15,965 bases of DNA from Actinomycetes bacterium (GCA_023434535.1 JAEYSR010000031.1:1-15965); one strand, 5' to 3'; positions 7,230 to 14,442 are shown, numbered from the stretch's first letter. A program made the numbers and translations. Notes: a model not told the origin generated them from the sequence alone.

Positions 7230-8836
7230 CCGCGACGGCACCGTCACCCGTCGCCGGCGCGGCGGTCGGCGCTGACGTGCTCGCGGCGCCGAAGGTGGCG
7301 ATCTTCCTGCTCGGTGCGCTCGGAGGGATCCAGGCGGTCGATCCACTGATCGCGAGCACGGCGCTCGTGTCGGCGTCGCGTGGACTGGGCATGGAGGGGG
7401 CGTTGGTGGCCTTCGCCGCGAGCGTCTCCACTCTCATGCTCGCGGCCACGGTGATCTCCATGGGTCTGCTGGGCGACCGGATCGGCTGGCGTCGCCTGCT
7501 CGAGCTCGGCCTCGTCGTCTCGATCGTCGGCGATCTGATGGCGGCAGCGGCGCCGGGCAGTGTCGTCTTCCTGTTGGGTCGGGCCGTGGCGGGGGTGGGC
7601 CTCGGCGCGGTGTTCGCCGCGTCGTTCGCCTACATCCGGATCATCACGCCTTCGGAGAAGGTTCCCGCTGCGTTGGGGGTCTACGCGGCGACCGGCTCGG
7701 TCGTGCTGGTGTGCTGCAGCCTCTTCGGCGGCGTCGCGGCCTCGGTGGACTGGCGTATCGCGTTCCTGATCGTGCCTGCCGGCTGTGCGCTGTGCCTGGT
7801 GCTGGCGCGTCTGCTCCTGCCGGTGACGTTGAGGCGATCGTCCGGCCCGATGGACGTCCCGGGCCAGGTGCTGCTCGGGCTCGGGATCATCGGGGTGCTG
7901 TTCGGTCTGAGCCACCTGTCGAGAGGTGCCGGCGCGCCGGCCTTCTGGCTCTCGATGTCGGTCGGGGCGCTCCTCCTCGCCTCGTTCGTCGTCGTCGAAC
8001 GTCGAGGAGCGCACCCGTTCTTCCCGGTCGAGGTGCTCCGGAACCCGGTGTTCCTCGGAGCCGTGTGCGCCGGCTTCATCTACAACTTCGCCCAGAGCGC
8101 GACGATCCTGCAGTTCTCCAACCTGTGGCAGTACGTCGACGGGTTGGAACCGGCTCGCGTGTCCGCGGGGACGTTGCCGTTCCTGCTGATCGGGATCGTG
8201 GCGGCGCTGGTGACCGGACGGATGATCACGAACGGCCTCCGGAACCGGACCGTCGTGCTCCTCGGCGGTGCGCTCGCCGCCGCCGGCGGGTTGAGCACGT
8301 TGCTGCACCAGAGCGGGTCGCCCTACGTGTCGCTCCTGCCGGCGCTCCTGCTGATCGGCTACGGCGCCACCATGGCGTCGATCCCCTACGGCGGGCTGAT
8401 CGTCAGGGCGGCGGCGGGGAAGATGGCGCCGTTCTACGGGCCGATCACCTCCTCGCGGACGACGATCGGTCAGATCGCCTACGCCGCGGGCCTCGCGCTG
8501 TCGACCGTGATGGTCGACGGTCTCGCGAAGGGCGGTGTGACCAAGCGACTGGTCGACGCCGGCGTTCCGCCGGCACGGACCGGTTCTGCGCTCGACACCC
8601 TCGGCGTCTACATGCGCACCGGCAAGGACCCGGCGACCTCGGCGGCGAGCCAGGCCCTGCAGCTCGGCAAGGAGTCGTACGCCGCCTCGTTCAAGATCAC
8701 GATGGTGGCGGTCGGCGTGCTGTGCCTCCTCGTCGGATTGGTCGGTGCGCGGCTGCTGCGAGGTGTCGACGATCCTGGGAGGAGCGGTCGGGCCGCCGAA
8801 CCGACCCCACCGGTCGCTGAGGTCGCCGCGCACTGA
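7226..8836 (+). CDS. MFS transporter, DHA2-like, about 14 TM segments
   Basis: A 536-residue major facilitator protein. Motif A appears after the second membrane segment as GLLGDRIGWRR (80-90), followed by LLGRAVAGVGLGAVFAASFAY, a typical fourth-segment region. Length and segment count fit the 14-TM drug:H+ antiporter 2 group, usually exporters. The C-terminus has a hydrophilic insert (about 430-485) and a short polar tail. Start GTG 7226 overlaps the amidase stop as GTGA, so the transporter is cotranslated with the amidase and probably moves its substrate, product or an inhibitory compound. The last codons include a 16-bp-period tandem duplication spanning the stop (8817-8847). Direction and substrate cannot be read from the sequence. 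Confidence 0.9.
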   Translation: MTATAPSPVAGAAVGADVLAAPKVAIFLLGALGGIQAVDPLIASTALVSASRGLGMEGALVAFAASVSTLMLAATVISMGLLGDRIGWRRLLELGLVVSIVGDLMAAAAPGSVVFLLGRAVAGVGLGAVFAASFAYIRIITPSEKVPAALGVYAATGSVVLVCCSLFGGVAASVDWRIAFLIVPAGCALCLVLARLLLPVTLRRSSGPMDVPGQVLLGLGIIGVLFGLSHLSRGAGAPAFWLSMSVGALLLASFVVVERRGAHPFFPVEVLRNPVFLGAVCAGFIYNFAQSATILQFSNLWQYVDGLEPARVSAGTLPFLLIGIVAALVTGRMITNGLRNRTVVLLGGALAAAGGLSTLLHQSGSPYVSLLPALLLIGYGATMASIPYGGLIVRAAAGKMAPFYGPITSSRTTIGQIAYAAGLALSTVMVDGLAKGGVTKRLVDAGVPPARTGSALDTLGVYMRTGKDPATSAASQALQLGKESYAASFKITMVAVGVLCLLVGLVGARLLRGVDDPGRSGRAAEPTPPVAEVAAH

Positions 8837-8847
8837 GGTCGCCGCGC
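8817..8847 (+). repeat. 15-bp tandem duplication across the MFS stop codon
   Basis: CTGAGGTCGCCGCGC occurs at 8817-8831 and again at 8833-8847, separated by one base. The MFS stop TGA is in the second copy. It looks like a slippage duplication, with little effect beyond setting the C-terminal residues. Confidence 0.7.
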
Positions 8848-8925
8848 TGACGGTCCGTGACGTCGCGCGTGGCAGGCTGACCAGGTGCCGCGACCGGACC
8901 GAACTCCGACGACAGGAGGTCCGAC

Positions 8926-10278
8926 GTGACCCCCGATGAGCTCCTCGCCATCGCCGACTCCGTGGTGGAGCGCGCCGCTCCGGGTGAGGAGCTCGAGGCG
9001 GTCGTGACGTGGAGCCACGACACGGAGATCCGCGCCGCGGACGGCGAGGTCGAGCACTTCGTCGAGTCCGACGCCGCCGGCCTGGGCGTGCGCATCATCA
9101 GCGACGGCCGCACCGGCATGGCGTGGGTCGGATCGCTCGGTGACCCTGCGGCGATCGAGGAGTGCGTGGCCGAAGCCCGCGACAACGCGGCGTTCGGCAC
9201 GCCCGACCCCGACGCCGGCCTCGCCGTCCCCGACGGCGTCGCCCCCGTCGCTCTCGATCTCTTCGACGAGCGCCTCGAACGGGTCCCGACCGAGGCCAAG
9301 ATCGCCCTCGCCGTCGAGCTGGAGCGTCGGATCCTCGACGCAGATCCCCGGATGGTCGGTCTCGAGGCGGCCGACTACGCCGACACCGTCGCCGCCGGAG
9401 CGATCGCCTCGACCACCGGCATCCGGGTCGCCGGCGCCGACACCTCGGCCTACGTGGGCGCCTGGGCCCTGGCCGAGGACGACACGGGCACCACCACCGG
9501 CTTCGGCTTCTCGGTCGGCCGGAGCACGGAGGACCTGCTCGTCGAGCCCGCCGCGGTCGACGCCGTCCGACGGTGCCTGACCATGCTGGGTGCCACCAAG
9601 GCGCCGAGCGAGCGGTTGACCGTCGTCTTCGACCCGTACGTCACGTCGCAGTTCCTCGGCCTGGTGGCGGAGCTGCTGTCGGGCGAGGCGGTGCTGCGCG
9701 GTCGCTCCGCGTTCGCAGGTCGCGTCGGCGAGACGGTGGCGTCACCGCTGGTGCACCTCCTCGACGATCCGACCGACCCGCTCGCCCCGACGGCCGACGA
9801 CACCGACGGCGAAGGGCTGGCGACCCGGCCGGTGTCCCTGCTGGCCGGGGGCGTGCTCCAGGGCTACCTCCACAACGCCTACACGGCGCGGGCCTCGGGA
9901 ACGACCAGCACGGGTTCGGCCCAGCGCGGCAGCCACAAGGGGGTGCCCGGCGTGGGGCCCCGGGTCGCCAAGCTCACCGGCGGCAGCGGCAGCGCGTCCG
10001 ACGTGATGTCGGTCGTCGGCGACGGTCTCCTGGTCCAGGAGCTGTCGGGCCTTCACTCGGGCGTGAACCCCGTGTCCGGCGACCTGTCGGTCGGCATCGA
10101 GGGTCGTCGCATCCGCGGGGGTGAGCCGGCGGAGTCGGTCCGGGAGGTCACGATCGGCTCCACGCTGCAGCGCATGCTGATGGACGTGGTGGCGGTCGGT
10201 TCGGACCTCACGTACTTCCCGTGGGACGCTGCGGGCGTCTCGTTGGCCATCGCGGACGTGACGATGTCGGGGACCTGA
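8926..10278 (+). CDS. TldE/PmbA-family protein, paralog 1
   Basis: A 450-residue member of the TldD/PmbA family, of the TldE type: it lacks the HExxxH motif and Cys ligand of TldD, so it should be the non-catalytic partner that shapes the peptide chamber. Diagnostic blocks are GVRIISDGRTGMAWVGS in the N-terminal domain, LGATKAPSERLTVVFDP, GRSAFAGRVGETVASPLVHLLDDPT, GVLQGYLHNAYTAR and GLHSGVNPVSGDLSVGIEG in the C-terminal domain. Start GTG 8926 is supported by AGGAGG at 8914-8919, 6 nt upstream. It lies 89 bases after the MFS gene and is followed after 142 bases by a second TldE of identical length. Paralog-specific regions are around residues 130-230. Confidence 0.92.
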   Translation: MTPDELLAIADSVVERAAPGEELEAVVTWSHDTEIRAADGEVEHFVESDAAGLGVRIISDGRTGMAWVGSLGDPAAIEECVAEARDNAAFGTPDPDAGLAVPDGVAPVALDLFDERLERVPTEAKIALAVELERRILDADPRMVGLEAADYADTVAAGAIASTTGIRVAGADTSAYVGAWALAEDDTGTTTGFGFSVGRSTEDLLVEPAAVDAVRRCLTMLGATKAPSERLTVVFDPYVTSQFLGLVAELLSGEAVLRGRSAFAGRVGETVASPLVHLLDDPTDPLAPTADDTDGEGLATRPVSLLAGGVLQGYLHNAYTARASGTTSTGSAQRGSHKGVPGVGPRVAKLTGGSGSASDVMSVVGDGLLVQELSGLHSGVNPVSGDLSVGIEGRRIRGGEPAESVREVTIGSTLQRMLMDVVAVGSDLTYFPWDAAGVSLAIADVTMSGT

Positions 10279-10282
10279 CGGC

Positions 10283-10300
10283 CCGACGCACATGCGTCGG
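10283..10300 (+). terminator. Stem-loop between the two tldE genes
   Basis: CCGACGC (10283-10289) and GCGTCGG (10294-10300) form a 7-bp perfect GC-rich stem with loop ACAT, starting 4 bases after the tldE1 stop. No T-tract follows, so it may be a weak terminator, an attenuator or an mRNA-stabilising hairpin that sets the ratio of the two paralogs. The rest of the gap (10301-10420) holds no recognisable gene or promoter. Confidence 0.4.
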
Positions 10301-10420
10301 CGCCCGGCCGGCTCCCGGGGATCCGGACCGACAGCGGGCCGACTCGGCAACCAACTCACAGAGCCAACGAACTCGACACAGCGGCGAACCGACTCAGCGA
10401 CAGGGAGAGGTGGACAGGAC

Positions 10421-11773
10421 ATGGACGAGGCGGGATCGGACCTGCTGGAGCTCGGGCGGAAGGTCCTCGCGCAGGCCACCGCGGGCGAACAGGTCGAGGT
10501 GGTCCTGGGGCGCTCCACGAGCACGACGGTCAAGGCGTTCGGCGGTGAGGTGGAGTCGTTCACGTCCGCCACCTCGAACGGCGCCGGCGTCCGGATCATC
10601 AGCGACGGCCGCCAGGGCTTCGCCCACTGCGGATCCCTCGAGCCCGACGTGCTGGCCGAGACGCTCGCGGAGGCGCGCGACAACTGCGCCTTCGGCGAGC
10701 CCGACGAGTTCAACGGCCTCGCCGAGCCCGACGGCGTGGCCCCGATCCCGCAGGACACCTGGTCCGACGCCGTGGTGGCGCTGGCCAACGACGCCAAGGT
10801 GGAGCTGGCCCTCGACCTCGAGCGCCGCACCGTCGGCATCGACCCCAGGGTCACCTCGGCGCGCACCACGGCGTACCACGACGGCTGGGGCGAGTCGGCG
10901 GTCGTGTCGACCAACGGGATCGAGGTCTTCCACCGAGGCGGATCGTGCTCGATCTCGACCTCGCCGATGGCGCGCCAGGACGGCGAGACCCAGATGGGGT
11001 GGGCCGTCGACGCGTCGATGGACCCCGCCACCCTCGACCTCGACGCCGTCGCCGCCGATGCCGTCGAGAGGGCGGTGCGCCTCCTCGGGGCCACCAAGCC
11101 GCCGTCGTCGCGCATGACCATCCTCCTCGAGCCGCGGCTGGCGTTGACGCTGGTGTCGGTCGTGGCCGGGATGCTCGGCGGCGACGCCGTCATCAAGGGC
11201 CGTTCGCCGTTCGCCGACCGCGTGGGTGAGCAGATCGCCTCGCCGCTCCTCACGTTCGTCGACGACCCCACCCGGTCCGAGTCGATCGGAGCCGAGGAGT
11301 ACGACGGGGAGGGCCTGGCGTGCCGTCGCAACGACCTGGTCGTCGACGGCGTCCTCCAGGGCTTCCTCCACGACAGCTACACCGGCCGTCGGTCGGGGAG
11401 CGGCTCGACTGCGTCCGCCGTCCGAGGGGTGCGTTCGCTGCCGGGGGTCGGCGCGCAGCTGCTGGTCATGGCTCCCGGGACCCGCGGGTGGGACGAGCTG
11501 GTCGCGTCGATCGACCACGGCCTCTACGTCACCTCGTTCGCGGGCCTGCACTCGGGCGTGAACGCCGTCTCCGGCGACTTCTCCGTCGGCGCCGACGGGC
11601 TGCTCATCGAGGGCGGCGCACTGGGCGCGCCGGTGCGGGAGATGACGATCGCCTCCACGCTGCAGCGTCTCCTGCTCGACATCCGCGAGGTCGGCGGCGA
11701 CTTCGAGTGGACCCCGGGCGGGTCCGGCGCGTGCTCCCTGGTGATCGACGACGTGGCCATCTCGGGGAGCTGA
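10421..11773 (+). CDS. TldE/PmbA-family protein, paralog 2
   Basis: A second 450-residue TldE-type protein, clearly homologous to the gene before it and of the same length, with matching blocks GVRIISDGRQGFAHCGS, LGATKPPSSRMTILLEP, GRSPFADRVGEQIASPLLTFVDDPT, GVLQGFLHDSYTGRRSG and GLHSGVNAVSGDFSVGADG. It also lacks HExxxH, so it is predicted non-catalytic and to pair with TldD. The tandem arrangement points to gene duplication followed by divergence in the middle region (about 130-230), where the paralogs differ most. Start ATG 10421: a purine-rich AGGGAGAGG begins at 10402 and AGGA is closer at 10415-10418. The frame is open upstream to ATG 10292, but that extension has no family counterpart. 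The stop is 23 bases before repeat copy A. Confidence 0.92.
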   Translation: MDEAGSDLLELGRKVLAQATAGEQVEVVLGRSTSTTVKAFGGEVESFTSATSNGAGVRIISDGRQGFAHCGSLEPDVLAETLAEARDNCAFGEPDEFNGLAEPDGVAPIPQDTWSDAVVALANDAKVELALDLERRTVGIDPRVTSARTTAYHDGWGESAVVSTNGIEVFHRGGSCSISTSPMARQDGETQMGWAVDASMDPATLDLDAVAADAVERAVRLLGATKPPSSRMTILLEPRLALTLVSVVAGMLGGDAVIKGRSPFADRVGEQIASPLLTFVDDPTRSESIGAEEYDGEGLACRRNDLVVDGVLQGFLHDSYTGRRSGSGSTASAVRGVRSLPGVGAQLLVMAPGTRGWDELVASIDHGLYVTSFAGLHSGVNAVSGDFSVGADGLLIEGGALGAPVREMTIASTLQRLLLDIREVGGDFEWTPGGSGACSLVIDDVAISGS

Positions 11774-11797
11774 CCGCCGGCACCGCAACCCGGTGAA

Positions 11798-11844
11798 CTC
11801 TCTGTGCGCTCAGCGTCGCTGGAGCACGGGGCACGCACCGAGAG
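11798..11844. repeat. 47-bp semi-palindromic element, copy A
   Basis: Outer arms CTCTCTGTGCG (11798-11808) and CGCACCGAGAG (11834-11844) are complementary except at one position. Inside, CAGCG-T-CGCTG (11811-11821) forms a second short palindrome. Aligned with copies B and C (12854, 12915) it is exactly the same length; by hand count 30 of 47 positions match copy C, concentrated at both ends and in the CAG(C/T)GTCG core. It lies between the convergent 3' ends of tldE2 and the AbiEi/DUF559 gene and could also act as a bidirectional terminator. Confidence 0.8.
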
Positions 11845-11854
11845 TGCGGGCCGC

Positions 11855-12784
11855 TCAGCCGAGGAGCGCCATGCGCTCGGCGTAGATGAGCTCGAGCATG
11901 CGGACGCTCCGGTCAGAGTCGCCGTGGCAGTGCTCCCAGAGCATCGGTGTCGTCACCCAGCCGAGCGTCTGCGCCTCGGCCCTCCGATCTGCGTCCTGGA
12001 GCGCCTGCTGGAAGCGGTTGTGCCACTTGCGCCCGTCGAATTCCACGATCAGCTTCGCCTCCGGCCAGCATCGGTCGACGAAGCCTCGGCGGCCCCGCTC
12101 CGACGGAAGCGGGTACTCGTGGACCGGAGCCGGGATGTCGGCGCGAGCGATGATGCCGTCGCCGAGTCGTTCGAGTTCGCTGCGGGGGAGTCCGTCGCCC
12201 GGGCCCAGGTCGTCCAGTACCTGGGCCATGCGTCGCACCCCGTTCTTGCCCGGTCGTCGAACGCGATCGAGCAGGATCCCGAGGTCGACGGTCCGGTAGT
12301 GCTTCTCGGTCAGCCCGTGCTCGACGAGCAGGCGCAGGGTCGCGATGTGCATCCGGCCGGCGAGATCCACCGCCGTCCTGGCCGGCGTCGTCACTGGAGG
12401 GAGGTCGGCCACCACCATGACGTCCTCCGGGAGCAGATCGGCCCGGCGGAACCAGCGCACGCCCGATGGCGGTCGGGCCTGGTCCGTGTGGACGAGGAGG
12501 TCGACGGTGCCGCGACGCGCCTGTGGGTATCCGTGCACCCGACCGACGCTGTCCATCCCGATCGGAGAGCCGGGTCCCGCGTGCAGGTGGGCAGCCCACA
12601 GAGCCCGGTGCCAACTCTCGCGGTGGCCGGCGAGGCCGTAGACCGACGGGTGCTCCTGTCGCCATCGCCCCCGCTCGACGGCGTGACGCACCTCGGCCTC
12701 GGTCGCGCCGAGGGCGCGCACCTGATCGAGCGAGAACGTCCCGTGCTGGCGGGCGGAGAGCTGGATGAACGTCGATGTGTCCAC
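11855..12784 (-). CDS. AbiEi-like winged-helix protein with C-terminal DUF559 / Vsr-like PD-(D/E)XK nuclease domain
   Basis: About 309 residues. The N-terminal 60 or so resemble the AbiEi antitoxin winged-helix domain (LSARQHGTFSLDQVRALGA, then AVERGRWRQEHPSVYGLAG). A middle region with PVTTPARTAVDLAGRM (about 140-160) is typical of this group. The C-terminal domain looks like DUF559, a relative of Vsr endonucleases: GFVDRCWPEAKLIVEFDGRKWH places Asp237, Glu248 and Asp250 as likely metal-site residues and His255 after them, followed by DADRRAEAQTLGW. No AbiEii-type nucleotidyltransferase toxin gene is adjacent. The start is uncertain: GTG 12784 fits the domain start, but no clear ribosome binding site or TANNNT hexamer precedes it, and in-frame upstream codons such as TTG near 12850 are possible. 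The gene is flanked by 47-bp repeat copies at both ends. Such genes are, from memory, common and often multicopy in actinomycetes; their role is unknown. Confidence 0.8.
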   Translation of the reverse strand: MDTSTFIQLSARQHGTFSLDQVRALGATEAEVRHAVERGRWRQEHPSVYGLAGHRESWHRALWAAHLHAGPGSPIGMDSVGRVHGYPQARRGTVDLLVHTDQARPPSGVRWFRRADLLPEDVMVVADLPPVTTPARTAVDLAGRMHIATLRLLVEHGLTEKHYRTVDLGILLDRVRRPGKNGVRRMAQVLDDLGPGDGLPRSELERLGDGIIARADIPAPVHEYPLPSERGRRGFVDRCWPEAKLIVEFDGRKWHNRFQQALQDADRRAEAQTLGWVTTPMLWEHCHGDSDRSVRMLELIYAERMALLG

Positions 12785-12820
12785 CCGCAGATGTGAACCC
12801 AGGAGATCCGTCCACTTCCA

Positions 12821-12836
12821 CGGGGACCGCTCCCCG
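12821..12836 (-). other. Stem-loop upstream of the AbiEi/DUF559 gene
   Basis: CGGGGA (12821-12826) and TCCCCG (12831-12836) form a perfect 6-bp stem with a 4-base loop, 37 bases upstream of the proposed GTG. It could lie in the leader RNA, or within the coding frame if an upstream start is used. Confidence 0.35.
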
Positions 12837-12853
12837 GAGTTCGCCGCCAGCAA

Positions 12854-12900
12854 CTCTGTGTGCAACCAGTGTCGTCCTGCGACGCGGATTGCACCGAAAG
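12854..12900. repeat. 47-bp semi-palindromic element, copy B
   Basis: Begins CTCTGTGTGCAACCAGTGTC and ends TTGCACCGAAAG. The outer arms pair at 9 of 12 positions, and GTCG (12871-12874) can pair with CGAC (12880-12883) as an inner stem. Its first 27 bases are identical to the first 27 of copy C, and by hand count 40 of 47 positions match overall. It lies upstream of the AbiEi/DUF559 gene. Confidence 0.85.
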
Positions 12901-12914
12901 CGGGAGTCAGGGCG

Positions 12915-12961
12915 CTCTGTGTGCAACCAGTGTCGTCCTGCCACCCACGATGCACCGAGAG
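12915..12961. repeat. 47-bp semi-palindromic element, copy C
   Basis: Same orientation as copy B with a 61-bp period. Ends TGCACCGAGAG, and the right edge continues into the 16-bp string GCACCGAGAGTGCGGG (12952-12967), which is found identically at copy A (11835-11850). Arms CTCTGTGTGCA and TGCACCGAGAG pair at 9 of 11 positions. It lies 19 bases beyond the stop of the DUF2342 gene. Confidence 0.85.
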
Positions 12962-12980
12962 TGCGGGAGCGACGAGCGGG

Positions 12981-14435
12981 TCAGCCCTCGGGTTCGCCGT
13001 CCTCGCCGAGGTCGAGGAAGTCGGGGATCTCGAACGGCTCGGACAGCTCGGGGAGGTCGTCGACGCCGTCACCGACGTCGACGCCGACCCGGGCGAGCCA
13101 GAGTCCGGGAGCGTCGAGCTCGGCCGGGGTGGGCAGGTGCTCGACGTCGGCCCAGAGGTCGTCGAGCACCTCGACGCCGGCACGGTCGACGAGGCCGTCG
13201 ACGAAGGCCGCGCCGCGGTCGAACGTGGCCTGGCGCAGCTCGAGGCCGAAGAGCCTCTCCACGAACCGCCGCTCGGGACCGAACTCCACGCGGCGTCGCC
13301 GCATGGCCTCCGTGACCCGCTCGTAGTCGGGGAGCAGCCGGTGGCCGAGGCGGTCGAGCACGTGGTCGACGAAGCCCTCGATCGTGGCGACGAGCGTCTC
13401 GATGCGCGGCATGAGGTCGCGCTGGGCGTCGGACTGCATGGCGCCGAGCAGGATGTCGGGGTCCGCAGCGAGTCGCTGGAGCGCCGCCATGTCGGGCTCG
13501 CCGGAGCCGAGGAGGTCGGGGATCCCGAGCTCGACCATCCGCCGCTCCATGTCGCCGACGTCGTCGTTGAAGTTCGAGGCGTAGTCCCTGAGGAGCTGGT
13601 CCAGGCGCTCCCGGACGTGGGGGATGCCGAGCACGCGGTGGTGGGTGACGTCGGACAGGACGACCCACAGGCGGACGGAGTCCCGGGGGAGGCTCCACTC
13701 GTCGGCGAACTCGTCGACGTTGGACAGGACCATCGTGAGCGGACCGCCCGCCGGGCGGGGGAGGGGGAGCTCGTAGTGGCCGAACGCCCTCGCGGCGAGG
13801 TGGCCGGCGGTGCTGCCCGCCATCATGCCGAGCAGCATCGGACCCATCATCGCCATGACCTGGCGGATCAGCGCATCGGGCGATCCCATGCCCGGCAGCC
13901 CGCCCATGCCGGGGATCTGCTCGAACGGGTCGTCCTCCGCCTCGCGCTCCAGCTCCCCGAGCTGCGCCTGCAGCGCCTTGCCGAGCGAGCCGGACAGCTT
14001 CTCCAGCAGCGGGCGCTCGTCGTCGAGGAAGCGCTTGGCCCACTGCGTGCGGTTCAGGGCCTCGAGTCGGACGGGATCGTCGGACCCGACCTGGACGATG
14101 CCCTGGATCTGCAGCTCGGCGACCCGCGCCAGCTGCTCGACGGCGATGCGGTCGGATGGATCGATGTTGGGTTCGGAACGACCCTGCGTGGCGATCGATC
14201 CGGCCAGCTGCGCAGCGGCGTCCCAGCTGCCACCGGAGCCGGCACCGCCGGCGAGCATGGCGGACAGGCCCTGGAGGAACGTGCCCATGTCCTGGAGCGG
14301 CATGGCGTCCTCGCCGAACGGCGACCCGTCTCCGGAGGACGCGCTGCGTCCGAAGGGTGAGCTGTCCCCGAACGGGAAGCCGTCGTCGTCGGACGGATCG
14401 GGGTCGTTCTCCTCGGGCGGGCCGGTGTCGCTCAC
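12981..14435 (-). CDS. DUF2342 zinc-dependent metalloprotease-like / F420-biosynthesis-associated family protein, degenerate metal motif
   Basis: A 484-residue member of the actinobacterial DUF2342 family, annotated variously as putative hydrolase, zinc-dependent metalloprotease or coenzyme F420 biosynthesis-associated protein; function unproven. The N-terminus (1-45) is acidic with repeated SPFG/PFG motifs, as in one family branch. Then come a Gly/Met-rich segment (175-215, MAMMGPMLLGMMAGSTAGHL) and the zincin-like helix LWVVLSDVTHHRVLGIPHVRERL at 256-278. Where an HExxH motif would be expected the sequence is SDVTH (261-265): the first His and the Glu are replaced, so zinc-dependent catalysis is doubtful. 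From memory, a branch of the family lacks the first His as well. Start GTG 14435 has a TAGCAT hexamer exactly 7 nt upstream. It follows the trypsin-fold gene with a 66-base gap. Confidence 0.85.
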   Translation of the reverse strand: MSDTGPPEENDPDPSDDDGFPFGDSSPFGRSASSGDGSPFGEDAMPLQDMGTFLQGLSAMLAGGAGSGGSWDAAAQLAGSIATQGRSEPNIDPSDRIAVEQLARVAELQIQGIVQVGSDDPVRLEALNRTQWAKRFLDDERPLLEKLSGSLGKALQAQLGELEREAEDDPFEQIPGMGGLPGMGSPDALIRQVMAMMGPMLLGMMAGSTAGHLAARAFGHYELPLPRPAGGPLTMVLSNVDEFADEWSLPRDSVRLWVVLSDVTHHRVLGIPHVRERLDQLLRDYASNFNDDVGDMERRMVELGIPDLLGSGEPDMAALQRLAADPDILLGAMQSDAQRDLMPRIETLVATIEGFVDHVLDRLGHRLLPDYERVTEAMRRRRVEFGPERRFVERLFGLELRQATFDRGAAFVDGLVDRAGVEVLDDLWADVEHLPTPAELDAPGLWLARVGVDVGDGVDDLPELSEPFEIPDFLDLGEDGEPEG

Positions 14436-14442
14436 CCCCTGG

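Noticed and set aside
7244..8833. 529-codon minus-strand open frame opposite the MFS gene
   Set aside because: Its His/Arg/Asp/Gln-rich translation has no domain, while the plus strand encodes a clear 14-TM transporter.
10292..10420. Possible 43-residue N-terminal extension of tldE2, or a precursor peptide upstream of it
   Set aside because: The ATG lies in the hairpin loop without a ribosome binding site, the frame runs straight into tldE2 with no stop, the extension has no counterpart in tldE1, and no leader/core pattern was seen.
12854..12961. CRISPR-like array from the two tandem repeats
   Set aside because: Only two copies with a 61-bp period and divergent right halves, no third regularly spaced unit nearby and no cas genes; the unit is semi-palindromic and recurs singly at 11798.
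11804..14360. Long plus-strand open frames opposite the AbiEi/DUF559 and DUF2342 genes
   Set aside because: Both are shadows of recognisable minus-strand proteins, and one reads through the 47-bp repeats.
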